Made by a program: the position numbers and the translations under genes. Under the pieces are notes generated by a model. That model was not told where the DNA came from and ran no database searches. It saw nothing but the letters and a program-made list of their open reading frames with translations. A stretch of DNA of 64,000 nt from Isoetes taiwanensis (taxonomy: Eukaryota; Streptophyta; Lycopodiopsida; Isoetales; Isoetaceae): NCBI GenBank assembly GCA_021234155.1, contig JAJEKV010000082.1, positions 2,351,377-2,415,376 of the forward strand, written 5' to 3'. Below are positions 1-10,873 of the stretch, piece by piece. How positions within the stretch are numbered: the stretch's first letter is position 1; the number at the start of each line of letters is the position of its first letter.

Positions 1-960
1 TAAGTGAATGAGAGAATGCTAATAAATAACAAGAGATATATTTGTCAGTCAAATAGGCTGCAATGATCGAATACTAGCCGGAACTAATACTAATATGCAT
101 GTGCCCGATGATGTTTCACGTATGTAAAGTTGTGAGCATTTGATATAGATTGATCACTCAAAGTTGCTATCCAACAATGCAAGGTATTCACTTGAGACTA
201 AATGCACCCACTAATATTTGAATAGTATTTAGTAAAGGGGAGTTGTATAGGAGAATGCAGGTTGGGGACTTCATTTTTTATTTTGCAGGTGGAGTCCTGC
301 CACGGTAGTCGAGAGCATGTCACTTGCAAAACTGGGAATGGAGGACTGACCTCCATTCCCCTACGAAATTGAAATAAGGGAGATGTTTTCCGACTTTTTC
401 TTGCATTTTCTTGGACAAATCCGATGCTCTTTGAAAAGATCCGGCGAAGATCTAACGTTTTTGACAGATCTGGCTCTCTGCCTGTGAACACAACATTTAG
501 CGATCTACATGCAAAGAACTCAATGTTATGCCTATTATGTATTATTATTCAAAGCAGGCCACATAACTATTATCATGGTAAATTTGGCGAGCTGCTAAGA
601 ATAGATCTTGGTGGAAGAACTCAGAAGCTCAATGAACTGCGCGGCCATAATCCCTAAAAAAAAAAAAATTTGCATTGCAGGTCATGTGAAATGGGTCAAC
701 TCTACTTCCATTTCATTGTGTAGGGACTTTGCCGCGTAGCAGCACAAAATTGCACCCCAGTAAAAGGAGCTGCCCTATTTCCATTTTGTATCAACACGTG
801 AAATTTGTGAAGCATATGGAAGGAGGTGCATGTGCACTTATGAAGGAGTCTAAGATTAGGCATACTGAAGGCTTTTGTATGGACTTATAGCATAGGCACA
901 ATAAGCTCAAGTCTATAAACCAACATGTTATGAATATAATGTAGAAGCTGCATTTCAAAA
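1..960. other. No gene recognised
   Basis: AT-rich sequence with only short open frames of no recognisable family. A 13-base A run lies near 656. I see no convincing gene, repeat end or RNA here. Confidence 0.5.
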
Positions 961-964
961 TTTC

Positions 965-2220
965 CATTTTTTTTTTTTTGAAAGAAAGAAAATTTTGTAT
1001 TCATAAGATTGGAAATATTATCACAAATAATGATCTCTCATGGATCAAATAAAAATTAAGTACAAAGATCCCACATGGATCAGATGCCATAACTGAAGCT
1101 TCCGTACTTATAGGTCTCTCTCAACCTCTTCTTCTACTTAGTTTGTACTACAGGATCCAAATCAACATCTTCCAAACTAGGGAGAATACTACAGGAGTCA
1201 AGAACATATTTTCCAAAAGCTGCAAATATATATTGAATGCTCAAAATCCTCTTGCAAGAATAGAGAAGATGAGAAAAGAAACAGGAGTAACATGAGAAAT
1301 CTGCCACATTTCTCAAAGAAGCTGCCAATGCCCCTAGATTTTGATCAGAACTACAAATTAGTTAGCCAGAATATGAACCCAAATGAGATGCTGCATTGTC
1401 GGGAAGTGAAACAATCCACCTGAGGCTAGCTAGACACATAATCCCGGCCACCAGACTTCCCCTCAAAAGTCTGTCTTAGGATATAAAGGCATCATCCTGT
1501 CCACAACATATCCCTAGCTCGGCAATCACAATTGAGTCCATTTCTTTTAACGGATCTGTAGAATGGATCAAACTACTTTGTTCTTTTCAAGAAAGACAAC
1601 TCTAAACCTTTCTGCTAGCAAGAAAGAGCAAAAGGAAGAGAAGGAAATCAAACTGCTGTTTAAAGAACCTGGAATAAGATGAGACTGCAAGTAACCAAAT
1701 AACTAGAAGTATTTTTTCCTCAAGAGCTAAACATGATTTCGCTCCATCTTATGGACGCATATATCCTTTCGGTGTGTTCCTATCAGGTGAAAATAGGCAG
1801 TCTCTGCAATTTTCCAGGCCGGCTCAATCACAAGGATCCAGACAATGAGAAAAAGGCCTATTCCACTAGCTGGAAGTCTTTGGATTGCAGAAAAATCACA
1901 AAAATCTGCCAAGATCCTCCATGCTTGCAAGGAAACATAATGCATCTGATGCGTTAGAGCAAAAAGATCCACGTTAGTGGATTACCTGTAAGCCTTTGAG
2001 AGAACCGCCCTGAAAAAGACTTCAAGAAAAAGAGGAACCAGCAGCCTTGATTTGTGCAGATCCTCTAAATTGGCAGAAAGAGCCTCCTACTAGCCCTATG
2101 GATTTCGAAATCCCTCAAGAAGCCAGCAACAGTGCCGGATTGAGAGAAGAGGAGGGCGGCCTCCCTTTTCTCCCGCCGCCCTAGCCGCTACCTGCGCCAA
2201 GAAACATTCTTCTCCAAATT
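965..2220 (-). mobile_element. Possible decayed retroelement 3' part (minus strand)
   Basis: A T run at about 966-978, followed by T/A-rich sequence reading TTTCTTTC then poly(A) on the minus strand, resembles the 3' ends of the LINEs elsewhere in this window. Short minus-strand frames at 1134-1328 and 1727-1972 have no family I recognise; the second has a hydrophobic stretch that could be a membrane segment. The right limit is a guess. It could instead be a poly(A)-tailed gene copy. Confidence 0.25.
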
Positions 2221-2585
2221 TCCATATTAACTAAGGCCTAAAGAATTGGAGATTAGTCACATGAGCACTATTAACATTTGAACCAAGTATTTTGACGCAG
2301 AAGCACTTGCACTTATTTCATATCAATCTTATAATATCCACAAACATGTGTGTGGACATCAAATAATGTTTGTTGATTGCAATTCCTTTCAATAAAATTA
2401 TTTGAATTGTGCATTTAATTGTGAGCATAATGCCATTAAATTTTCTGTGTTTGCAAGTTGTTGAATCTTTAACACTTAAAAGCCATTTAGCTTCTAAAAC
2501 CATCTATTACATATGAACCAAGAACTTTGGAGGAGAAACACTTGCACTTAGATTGTTTTCCTATAACATGTCATTCTAGAATTGG
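2221..2585. other. No gene recognised
   Basis: AT-rich spacer with short open frames only. Nothing identifiable before the hairpin repeat begins. Confidence 0.5.
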
Positions 2586-3577
2586 GCTCGCATGAATACG
2601 ATAAAGCTCTCAATAGTTAGGCTTCTCATTCATCTCAACAGATTTTCTACAATGGTGGATGGTAAGTAGCTGCACACCCACAGACTACCCACAAAAACGA
2701 AAAATATAGGGAATATTCAATCATACAACTTGGGCCCCAAAATATACAATGCTAATAAACATTGGTTCATGTACCTGCCGAAAGTTTATTACTGGGATTT
2801 AAAAACCCTGTCTTTTGGGTTTTTGAAGAAAAACCCTAATGATAAGCCCTTGGCCAATGTAAGATTGAGAATCGGTTTCAAAAAACCCATGAATGAAAAA
2901 GTCGAAGCCGCTTGCCATCCTGTACCTGCACATCATCAACACTAGAATATAACATGACAAAACAAACCCCCCAAAGTGGAGGAGCCGATCATGCGTACAT
3001 GCGACAAAACAACCTCTTCAAATAGAGGAGCTGGTCACAATTACATTAAACAATGAAATAAAGGTGCGAAGGGTGGGTTTCAAAGAATGAGAATAAAGTA
3101 CTTTTGAGAGAGATAAGGAAGTCTCGATGAGATGTTGACGAAGAACCTTCTCTAAGTAGCAGTCTCCCAATCAAACCAGAGACTAGACAATGCATGCATG
3201 CATGACATGCATGCTCGCCCATTCTAAAATCTTGATCCGAAGGCTCATATCAATGGCATTCTTGGGCACGCATGAATACGACAAAACTCCCAATAAGAAG
3301 AAAACTTCATTTACCAAAACAAGATTGAGGGCAAAGGTCGAAGGAAATTATCCGAAGAAGAGACAAGACCGAAAAACCACAATATGGAAAAACACACCAA
3401 ATCCAAGCAGGGAGAAGCCCTCCCTTGCATGATTCAAAGAATGAGAATAAGATATCGTTGAGAGAGACGAGGAAGCGCCAATGCGACATTGATGAAGAAC
3501 CTTGCCTTAGGTAGCGATCTCCCCAGAAAATACATGCAATACATGCATACGAGACATCCATGCTCAAATTCCTATGC
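2586..3577 (+). repeat. Hairpin repeat family, copy 1
   Basis: Non-coding repeat sharing order and sequence with copies near 6.2, 46.6 and 62.8 kb. It starts and ends near a short direct repeat (2586-2619 and 3263-3296, both with GCATGAATACGA). It then has the shared segment beginning AGGCTTCTCATTCATC, a nested palindrome at 2777-2854, and mini-hairpins near 2968-3030 (CCTC...GAGG with a conserved spacer). A terminal block of about 150 bp at 3077-3226 is repeated at 3428-3577. Class unknown: no coding capacity, no poly(A), no clear LTR or TIR. Confidence 0.7.
2777..2854 (+). repeat. Nested palindrome of hairpin repeat copy 1
   Basis: Outer arms begin GCCGAAAGTTTATTAC and end GATAAGCCCTTGGC; inner arms are AAAACCC and GGGTTTT around a short T-rich loop. 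Pairing is imperfect in this copy. The equivalent structure in the copy at 62.8 kb pairs almost throughout. Confidence 0.75.
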
Positions 3578-3963
3578 CGCAGATTTGTCCAGATTTTGAA
3601 GACTTGTTGTAGGAACTTATAAACGGTGAAGATTCAATTAATTAGATATGCTTTCTATGGTGTTATTTATTGTATCTACTTTCTACATGTAATTGGTGAA
3701 CTTCTTTCACATAAACGAACATCCTCATTTTCTTTATGGATTATTGCTTAGAGACTCATTGAGCATTATACAAATGGAAAACGTGGTATGGGATAGTGAA
3801 GGAGTTTTTCTTGCTCATTAATGGTATGAAAATTATGTTGTCTTCATTGGAGTAACTGTATGCAATTTGTGCATACAGTTTCTTGCTTATTGCTCTATTT
3901 TAGACATGTCTTTGCTGTAACACCTATATTATGATGATGGCATTGATTCCTGCCATCAGATCG
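3578..3963. other. No gene recognised
   Basis: AT-rich spacer. The last 20 bases (ATCGGCATTCTGG region) resemble the terminal direct repeat of the hairpin family copy at 46.4-47.5 kb, so a broken end of that family may lie here. Confidence 0.4.
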
Positions 3964-4067
3964 GCATTCTGGGGAGGGACGAGCTGTTACACACTAGCAC
4001 CTTTAATGGTAACCAGCATTCTGGGGAGGGACGAGCTGTTACACACTAGCACCTTTAATGGTAACCA
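3964..4067 (+). repeat. 52-bp tandem duplication across a TRIM end
   Basis: Two identical 52-bp units, 3964-4015 and 4016-4067. Each has 21 bp of flanking DNA (GCATTCTGGGGAGGG...) and the first 31 bp of the adjoining TRIM LTR (TGTTACACACTAGC...). The duplication therefore arose after the TRIM inserted. Confidence 0.9.
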
Positions 4068-4369
4068 ACACACCAAAAGGGTGGATCCTTCAAGGAAATC
4101 GTTATCCAATTGGCCCAAACCTTTCCAGACTTTATCCCATACCCCATAGACCATATCAATTCCTCCCCTTCCTCGAGATGCTTGCCCCCAAGCATGTGGA
4201 ACACATCATGTTGCCACGAGGAATTGAACCTTAGCTCTGATACCAAATGTTACACACTAGCACCTCTAATGGTAATCAACACACCAAAAAGGCAGATCCT
4301 TCAAGGAAATCGTTATCCAATGGGCCCCAACCTTTCCAGGCTTTATCCCATACCCCATAGACCATATCA
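4037..4369 (-). mobile_element. TRIM (miniature LTR element), structurally whole
   Basis: A 333-bp miniature LTR element without coding capacity. Two 122-bp terminal repeats (4037-4158 and 4248-4369) start TG and end CA on either strand and differ at about 8 sites, so the copy is moderately old. The 89-bp internal region, read on the minus strand, begins with a primer-binding site containing TGGTATCAGAGC, the complement of plant initiator tRNA-Met, and ends with a polypurine tract (GAGGAAGGGGAGGAAT). GAGC flanks both sides as a 4-bp target duplication. It needs proteins from another element to move. Confidence 0.9.
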
Positions 4370-4474
4370 GAGCCATCTATATATATGCTATCAGTTCATT
4401 AGCCAGTTATCGGCGTCTTCTCACAGCAGCATTCCTGCATCATCAGTGATTTCCTTCCTACCTGCCCTTATATA

Positions 4475-5751
4475 GTTCATTTGCAGAGCAAAGTACTTGT
4501 TTCAAAGTTCATTTGGAGACTCCTGAATGGTGAGGATGACTCTCCTGGTTCACGCCTTCTTAGACAAGCTCTTGGTCACTGTATCCCTCTAGGCAAGAAG
4601 GCTGTCAAACCAGTCTTACCTTGGGCTCTATTTCAGACTCTGCGGCCTTTTCCAACTGCTTCTCCATTTTTGCGTGGCTTGTGGCAGCATGGGAGGCGGT
4701 TAGACATCTTTTCTGGCCATGCCCCCTATTGGAGACTCCATGGTGGTGGGCACCACTGCCTCCAGATCCCTCAGCACCTCCATTGGCAGCCTCAGTTCAT
4801 CCCCTTACACAGAGACGATGGGTTCTTGCAGGTGTTGTCTCTATTCAAGCATGGTATGAGGCAGGTCACCTACTGTCTTGGTCTGAATTTCAGGCAAAGT
4901 TCCTGCTCTCTCGTTGGGACGTATCTCTATGGGAGAAGGTCGCCGAAAATTTGCCTCTTATGGTGCAAGTTGGTGTTGCTGAAAGGGTGCCATGGGACTG
5001 TCATGAAAATATTCACAAACGGCAAGCAATTTGTCAGATCAGTATATCGCCTTCTCTTAGCACCACAACCCCTCCAGTTGCCAGATGGGTGGCACCTACA
5101 GGTTCCACAGCCCACTTTGTGTCGTACATAGTGATGGCTTTGGGATAGGTTGCTCCACCCTAAAGTCCTTGTACTGTGGTGGCAGGTTATCCACAGGTGC
5201 CTGCGGGTTAATGCCTTTCGACATCCTATGATCCTCGCATATCTGCAACTCGCTATGTCTTTCAGACGTTGAGACTCTTGAGCATTGTCTCTTTGATTGT
5301 CCTGAGGTTCAACCAGCGTGGTCCTGGTTATAAGGTTTGTTTAACAGTACATTGGACTGTCGATGCATCCTTTTGGCGTTCTATCCCAATGCATGGCCTC
5401 CAGCTAAACAAAGGGCATTTCATCTTGGTTTCGGTTGGCTCCTATGGTCTATATGGGAGCGTCGCAGACACCACATTTTTCAGGGCATTTATTCATCTGC
5501 ACACAGTGTTATTACGGTGGCCCAGAAAAAGATATTGACAGCCTACGAGTGTTCCTCCCTTGAATCAGAACTCATGGAACGCATCTGGATTCAGTATCAT
5601 TAGTCTTCTATTCTGGAGTAAATACATTGTGCTCCAGGCTCGTGCTCCTGTGGCATCTTTTTGTGCTTACACAGTTAGATGAGACATGTAAATTTTGTAC
5701 TTTTTCTTTGATTAATAAACTTTTTGGCTTTCGTCCTTCAAAAAAAAAAAA
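4475..5751 (+). mobile_element. LINE family A (L1-type), 5'-truncated copy 1
   Basis: The 3' part of a non-LTR retrotransposon, collinear with the reverse complement of 6.77-8.1 kb. It carries the region after the reverse transcriptase and the C-terminal zinc-binding region, and ends in a short A tail (5740-5751). The open frame at 4481-5131 is a piece of ORF2 interrupted by frameshifts. The tail abuts hairpin repeat copy 2, so the LINE inserted into or beside it. A degraded target duplication is possible (GCCCTTATATAGTTCA left, GCTCTTATTATTTCA right) but is not exact. Confidence 0.8.
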
Positions 5752-5759
5752 CGCTCTTA

Positions 5760-6447
5760 TTATTTCACACCTGTTGGGTGATGCTATTATTATTTTACTG
5801 TCGTTGGGTGATGTTTTTATATGCCTCCCCTTGGATGATGTTATTATACTCCATCTGTTAGGTGATCTTCTTGTTTTGCAACCAATGGATGATGCCATTT
5901 ACTTTTTCACTTGCCAATGAAGCTGTTTTCCATTTGTGTACTCTTGTTGATATTGCTATTTTACAAGTGCTTCCAATCTCGTGGTTTTTTTTTAGGTGGT
6001 CGTTTGTCCACAGTGTGCATTCCTATTTTTGTTATTATTTCTAACAATTAATGGGTATTTCCATGTGCTCGCATTTTTTTAGGTGATTCTATTCCCTACG
6101 TGTTGCATTCAGATCTATTGTGTAGTACATTCGGCTTCGTCATAGGTTTATCTTCCATCTTCGAGACGTCCTCGAGGTCATTGGCGACATTTTCTCATTA
6201 GGGTTTTCCTCAAAGACCCGAAAGGGTGGGGTTTTTTTTTATCCTAATAAGAAGTTGTCGCCATTGCCTTCACTCTTGTCTACACATAGTGTCTTATTAG
6301 GGTTTTATGGAGTAGCTCGACATTGTTCCTATGGTTAGCTCCCCACTCATTTTTTTTCAAACATTGTACATTGCTGTTGTGATGAATGATAAGCCTATTC
6401 GGCGGTTTTCTGTATTCTTTGCGAGTTGCTTACCAGAATGTGTTCTT
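5760..6447 (-). repeat. Hairpin repeat family, copy 2
   Basis: Read on the minus strand from about 6447, this matches the copy at 46.4 kb: the ATTCTG...CTCGC end, AGGCTTATCATTCATCAC, the segment with CCATAGGAACAAT, the nested palindrome (6183-6262), then a series of CATCACC...GGTG units down to about 5765. The far end is lost at the junction with LINE copy 1. Confidence 0.7.
6183..6262 (-). repeat. Nested palindrome of hairpin repeat copy 2
   Basis: On the minus strand the arms are GGCGACAACTTCTTATTAGG and CCTAATGAGAAAATGTCGCC, with the conserved inner ACCCCACCCTTTCGGGT segment between. The outermost GGCGAC/GTCGCC pairs replace GCCGAA/TTCGGC of the 62.8-kb copy. Confidence 0.8.
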
Positions 6448-6753
6448 TCGTAATAACTCTCTTATTTACATCATTAGCCTTTGTAGATACATAAAACATC
6501 CAGGTTTATATTGTCAAGTTTGTAATTTTTATCTTGGAAATTTTATTTTTGATAGTTGTACATCCATCTATACAATCGAATATTCTATTATGTTACTTTC
6601 AGTCCTTTTTGCAATAGTAAATGTGACGTGGCATTCTATTCTTAAAAGCAACATGCATAGACATAAATTTATTGAAATGATTTTGCTACTACAAAAGGAC
6701 TAAGAATAATTATAGGAGATAGAAGGTGTCCACTACGAAAGATATGAGAAAGT
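6448..6753. other. No gene recognised
   Basis: AT-rich spacer between hairpin repeat copy 2 and LINE copy 2. Short open frames only. Confidence 0.5.
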
Positions 6754-8511
6754 AATTATTTTGTTTTTTTTTTTTTTTTTTTTTTTTTGAAGGACGAAAG
6801 CCAAAAAGTTTATTAATCAGAGAAAAAGTACAAAATTTACATGTCTCATCTAACTGTGTAAGCACACAAAGATGCCACAGGAGCACGAGCTTGGAGCACA
6901 ATGTACTTACTCCAGAATAGGAGACTAATGATAAGAATCAATTCGGAGATACTGAATCCAGATGCGATCCACCAGTTCTGAGTCAAGGGAAGAACACACG
7001 TAAGCTGTCAATATCTTTTTCGGGCCCTTTATGTAATAACACCGTGGTGATGAATAAATGCCCCGAAAAGATGTGGTGTCTGCGGGCGCCCCATATCGAC
7101 CATAGGAGCCAACCGAACCAAGGTGAAATGCCCTTTGTTTAGTGAAGGCCATCCATTGGGATAGGACGCCAAAAGGATGCATCGGCAGGTCCGATTATCG
7201 TTAAACAAACCTTGTAGCCAAGACCCGCATTTGGTTGAACCTCGGGACAATCAAAGAGACAATGCTCAAGAGTCTCAACGTCCGAGAGGCGAGAGCGGGC
7301 ATACCGCGATGAGATATAACGAGGATCATAGCGATGTCGAAAGGCATTAACCCGCAGCACTGTGGATAACCGCCACCACAAAGATGAGACTTTAGGGTGG
7401 AGCAACCTATCCCAAAGCCATCGCCACGCACGACACACAAAGTGGGTTGTGGAACATGTAGGTGCCAACGATCCGGCAACCGGAGGGGTTGTGGTGCTAA
7501 AAGAAGGCGATATAATCGATCGACAAATTGCTTGCCTTTGTGAATATTTTCATGACAGCCCCACGGCACCCTTTCAAAGAACACCAACTTGCACTATGAG
7601 AGGCAAATTTTTTCGCGACCTTCTCCCCACAGAGATACATCCCAATGAGAGAGAGGAACTTTGCCCGAAATTCGTGCCAAGACAAGAGGGCGACCCTCCT
7701 CATACCATGCTTGAATAGAGACAACATCTGCAAGAACCCATCGCCTCTCGTGTAAGGGGATGAACCGAGGCCGCCAATGGAGGGTGCCGAGGGGTCACGG
7801 AGGCAGTGGTGCCCACCACCATGGAGTTCCAATAGGGTGTGGATAGAGGGCATGGCGGAAAAGATGTCGATCCGCCTCCCATGCCGCCAACAAGCCACGC
7901 AAAAATGGAGAAGCTTTGGAAAAGGCCGCAGAGTGAAAATAAAGCCCAAGGTAGGACTGGTTTGGATGACCTTCTTGCCTAGAGGGATACAAGGACCAAG
8001 AGCTTGTCTAAGAAGGCGGAACCAGGGAGAGTCATCCCTACCATTCAAGTCTCCAAATGAACTTTGAAATAAGCACTTTGCTCTGCAAAGAAGAAGTCCA
8101 TCATACCTGGACCACTCTGCCCATTTTGGAAGGATGCACTTCGACCAAGCCACCTTAACCACAAGCACCTTCGCCGTGCACGCCCAAATAAAGTTTGAAC
8201 TATTGCAATGAGCTCCGCGACTTTGATCCGTGGTGCTAGCAAAGAAGGATGCCATATAAACATGGGTACTACTAAGGACTGACTTGGCCATTGTAATGCG
8301 ACCTGCAAGAGACAACTTAGCAGTGGACCACCAGAACAAGTGCTTCTCCAAACCCCTAATGATCTCCTCCCAAGCAGCTCCCATAGTAACATGGATGCCA
8401 ACTGGAATCCCCAACAACTTGACGGCCTGTCCATGCGCAAGTAATTTCCATGGATAATCGTGGAACACATGCCGGAGCCGGGATTGTCCAATGTCCACAA
8501 AGTCGTATTAC

Positions 8512-8844
8512 TTACGCCACCCCACAAGAATACAGGAAGCCGGTGAAAAAGTGTCTAAAAGCATTTTGGCAAACAGCAAGATTCTCATCATTAGCGACTA
8601 GGAAGAGGAACGGTCGTCGTCGCATATTGATTGCAACCTCTTGCGTGCCATCCTCCATTGCAAGACCATGGAGAAGTCCCTCTGTCGTTGCAATTTTGAA
8701 TAACTGTGATAAAGCCTCTGCAACAATTGTGAAAAGCAATGGTGCTAAAGGGCATCCCTGGCGAATACCACGACCGAGTGAAAAGGCATGTGACGGCTCA
8801 CCATGGAACAGGGGCGGTCGAAAGCGTAGATATGCAGACTTCAT
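8512..8844 (-). pseudogene. LINE A reverse transcriptase, catalytic core piece
   Basis: Continues the RT with GIRQGCPLAPLLF. Where the family has F/Y-A-D-D, this copy reads LFLVANDENL: the first Asp of the catalytic pair is Asn. That alone would inactivate polymerisation. Downstream frames (7139-8498) hold the thumb and C-terminal region, including a Cys/His segment (DVETLEHCLFDC) typical of plant LINE zf-RVT domains. Confidence 0.8.
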
Positions 8845-9293
8845 AATATCGACGTGAATTGTTCCCCAAATCCGGTCTTAGCATACAACGACGCGATGAA
8901 TTCCCAGTTGACACTGTCATAAGCTTTTGCAAAATCAAGCTTAAGGTATACAACTGGAAGGTTTTGCCTACGTGCCCAATAAATTCCCTCGTAAGCATCA
9001 GCAACATTATTCAAAATGTACCGTTTTGGAAGAAAACCTGACTGGGTTGTTGAGATGGACTCTGCCAAGATGTCCTTTACCCGCTCTGCAAAAGCCTTGG
9101 CGAAGATCTTATATACGGATGACAATAAGGTGATGGGCCGCCAGTCTGAAATAGTCTGAGGATCCTTGACCTTGGGGATAAGTGAGATGGCACCTGTGTT
9201 TAGAATTCTATCCAAAGCAGTGGACCGCCGAAAGTCACAGAAAGCATCATACACATCTGGCTCCAGCCATTCCCAATACTCCTGGAAGAACTC
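8841..9293 (-). pseudogene. LINE A reverse transcriptase, N-terminal part
   Basis: Open frame carrying RT blocks 1-3 (WRPITLLSSVYKIFAKAF, SGFLPKRYILNNV, LKLDFAKAYDSVNWE). It begins at the truncation point of the element; residues upstream of 9293 come from flanking DNA. The first catalytic Asp of the RT (in LDFAKAYD) is present. The frame is broken at about 8845 and the protein continues in another frame. Confidence 0.85.
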
Positions 9294-9306
9294 AATTATT
9301 TTGTTT

Positions 9307-9954
9307 AAACACAAGAATAATTATGCTGCGAATAAACAACAATAATTATTTGGTTCTATCTCCCATAACTGACATGATAAGAACCCTTCTGTAGTGGACA
9401 GAGGAGCCTCGCGATCGGCAGCAGCCACAAGCGAATTCCCTGTTCATTATGCCCGTCCGGGGGGTGGGGAGCAACAACATGGAAGAGGGGAGCCTGCACC
9501 GCTTATTTCCCCTTACCCCCACCACCACATGGAAGAGGGGAGCCTACATCGATTACCAATTATTGTTGTTCTTATCGATTACGAGGCATCTTCCATATTA
9601 TAAAGGTCTAAATATATAATGGCCTAAAATTTTGCTGAGGTTTAACATAATATAGATATGCTAGAATCACGGGAAATTTGGAGGCTCGTGTGAGGAGGAG
9701 TAGTAGTTTTTTCCTTCTTTAGCCTACTGCATTTCTTTCTTTTGCTTGTACATATTCTTGGCTGTCAATGAAGGTTAATGTCATTGTCACCTTGTTTTAT
9801 ATAAACGATAAAATGAAGCAAATGAAGAAAACCATATTTCTTGACACATTGACCTTGAAAACAATTCCTAGGGTGTCTCACTTTTATTCTTATATGTTTT
9901 CAAAATTCGTGTAGGAAATGATGCGTGTCTATAATGATTGAAAATCAAAATCGT
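9307..9954. other. No gene; 50-bp partial tandem repeat
   Basis: Spacer upstream of the first cysteine-rich gene. ACATGGAAGAGGGGAGCCT occurs at 9478 and again at 9528, giving a 50-bp period for less than two units. Nothing else identifiable. Confidence 0.5.
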
Positions 9955-10138
9955 TAAAATCTAGAAGGTGGAAGGCATGTTATTCTGTCATTTAGTGGCT
10001 TGTTTTAAGCACAACAATCTTAAATAATCTAGATCAAGATTCCAAGACAAACAAATGGACAAGCAAAAGGGCCAATAACATGTGAAATATAAGGCAAAGG
10101 AGAGGGAAAGGAGGAACATAAGCTATACAGTCTGTACA
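9955..10138 (+). promoter_or_regulatory. Promoter and leader of secreted 8-Cys gene A
   Basis: About 180 bp upstream of the start codon aligns with the upstream region of the paralogue at 26 kb: shared blocks GGAAGGCATGTTAT, TTTTAAGCACAA, AGATTCCA and GACAAACAAATGG in the same order. A TATA-like ATATAAGG lies at 10087-10094, about 45 bp before the ATG, implying a very short leader. Confidence 0.6.
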
Positions 10139-10444
10139 ATGGCGAAGATCGTAGCGCCAACTATGGTGATCATGAGCATGGTAATTGCTATGGCACTTGC
10201 AGTAAATGCGCAATATTATTATGGGGGGCAGTGTGACGGGCGCATTATTGGGTCTTGGTATGCGAATTGCTATTCAATCTATGACCAATGGGGGACTAAT
10301 AGCCCTGAATTTAGAAATCGATGTTGCACTCCTCTTTCACAATATGGTGAGTGCCTCTGTTCTGTGAGCCCTTACCAAATAAATTATGTTATGCGCTTAT
10401 GCTTTAGGCGTGGTTGCTACTCCAACAATAAAGCTTCTCCATAA
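10139..10444 (+). CDS. Secreted eight-cysteine protein A (nsLTP-like)
   Basis: A 101-residue intact single-exon protein. I chose the ATG at 10139 because it gives a classic signal peptide (hydrophobic residues 7-21, likely cut after AVNA) and matches the paralogue; an in-frame start at 10082 would add an unlikely N-terminus. The mature part has eight Cys in the order C-11-C-17-CC-8-CLC-13-C-4-C, the eight-cysteine pattern of plant non-specific lipid-transfer/prolamin-superfamily proteins, with CCTPLSQY and CLCSVSP as anchors. Spacing is shorter than in standard nsLTP types 1 and 2, especially after CXC, so it is a divergent group. It is probably an apoplastic lipid-binding or defence protein (inference). 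The paralogue at 25738-26055 is inverted. The charged tail YSNNKASP is identical in both. Confidence 0.85.
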   Translation: MAKIVAPTMVIMSMVIAMALAVNAQYYYGGQCDGRIIGSWYANCYSIYDQWGTNSPEFRNRCCTPLSQYGECLCSVSPYQINYVMRLCFRRGCYSNNKASP

Positions 10445-10775
10445 TGTAGAGTTGTGTGCTGATACTATACATAAATGTAAAACACCAGTTGTAATGAGCC
10501 TAATCATTGTATATTTGTGTTGAGAAGAGCTGTGAAAACTAAGGGAAACAAGGAAGCATAAGAAATGGGCTACTCTTCAAGACCATTGCCCATCCAATCC
10601 TTGGATTAACTATCTGTAGAGGTTCATATAGTGCTTTGGGGCTCTACGTCGTTATTTATTGTCTTGTTTTATTGCATTTTGATTATGAGGCTTTGTCCCC
10701 TTGCTTGGTTTGGGCTTCCTGCCCTTTCAATGTATAGTCCCATGAACCTTGGTGGTCTCAGTGGACATTTAAATT
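10445..10775 (+). other. 3' region of gene A; no other gene
   Basis: AT-rich sequence with plausible plant polyadenylation context (TTGTAATGAGC, TTGTATATTTGTGTTG at about 10490-10525). No other feature before the microsatellite. Confidence 0.4.

Positions 10776-10872
<97 letters not shown>
10776..10872 (+). repeat. (ATCT)n microsatellite, left block
   Basis: About 24 uninterrupted tetranucleotide repeats, directly abutting the foldback element at 10874. The open frame it creates (LSIYLSIYLSIY) is an artefact of the repeat. Confidence 0.97.

Positions 10873-10873
<1 letters not shown>

Larger units (their letters stand above)
6754..9306 (-). mobile_element. LINE family A copy 2 with target-site duplication
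   Basis: 5'-truncated L1-type LINE on the minus strand. Its poly(A) is the T run from 6764, and it ends in mid reverse transcriptase at 9293. A perfect 13-bp target duplication, AATTATTTTGTTT, flanks it at 6754-6766 and 9294-9306. Reverse-transcriptase blocks are readable in order: LIPKVKDP (about 9180), FAKAFAERV (about 9100), TTQSGFLPKR, LDFAKAYDSVNWEF (about 8920), GIRQGCPLAPLLF (about 8755). These are spread over three frames, so the copy is dead. Confidence 0.92.

Noticed and set aside
2586-3577. Hammerhead ribozyme (retrozyme) or Helitron explanation for the hairpin family
   Set aside because: No CTGANGA...GAAA core found in the copies I read, and no TC start or CTRR end with terminal hairpin. 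A motif search on all copies would settle it.
4621-5148. Second open frame within LINE A copy 1
   Set aside because: Overlaps the longer ORF2 remnant; frames alternate because the LINE is decayed. Not a separate gene.
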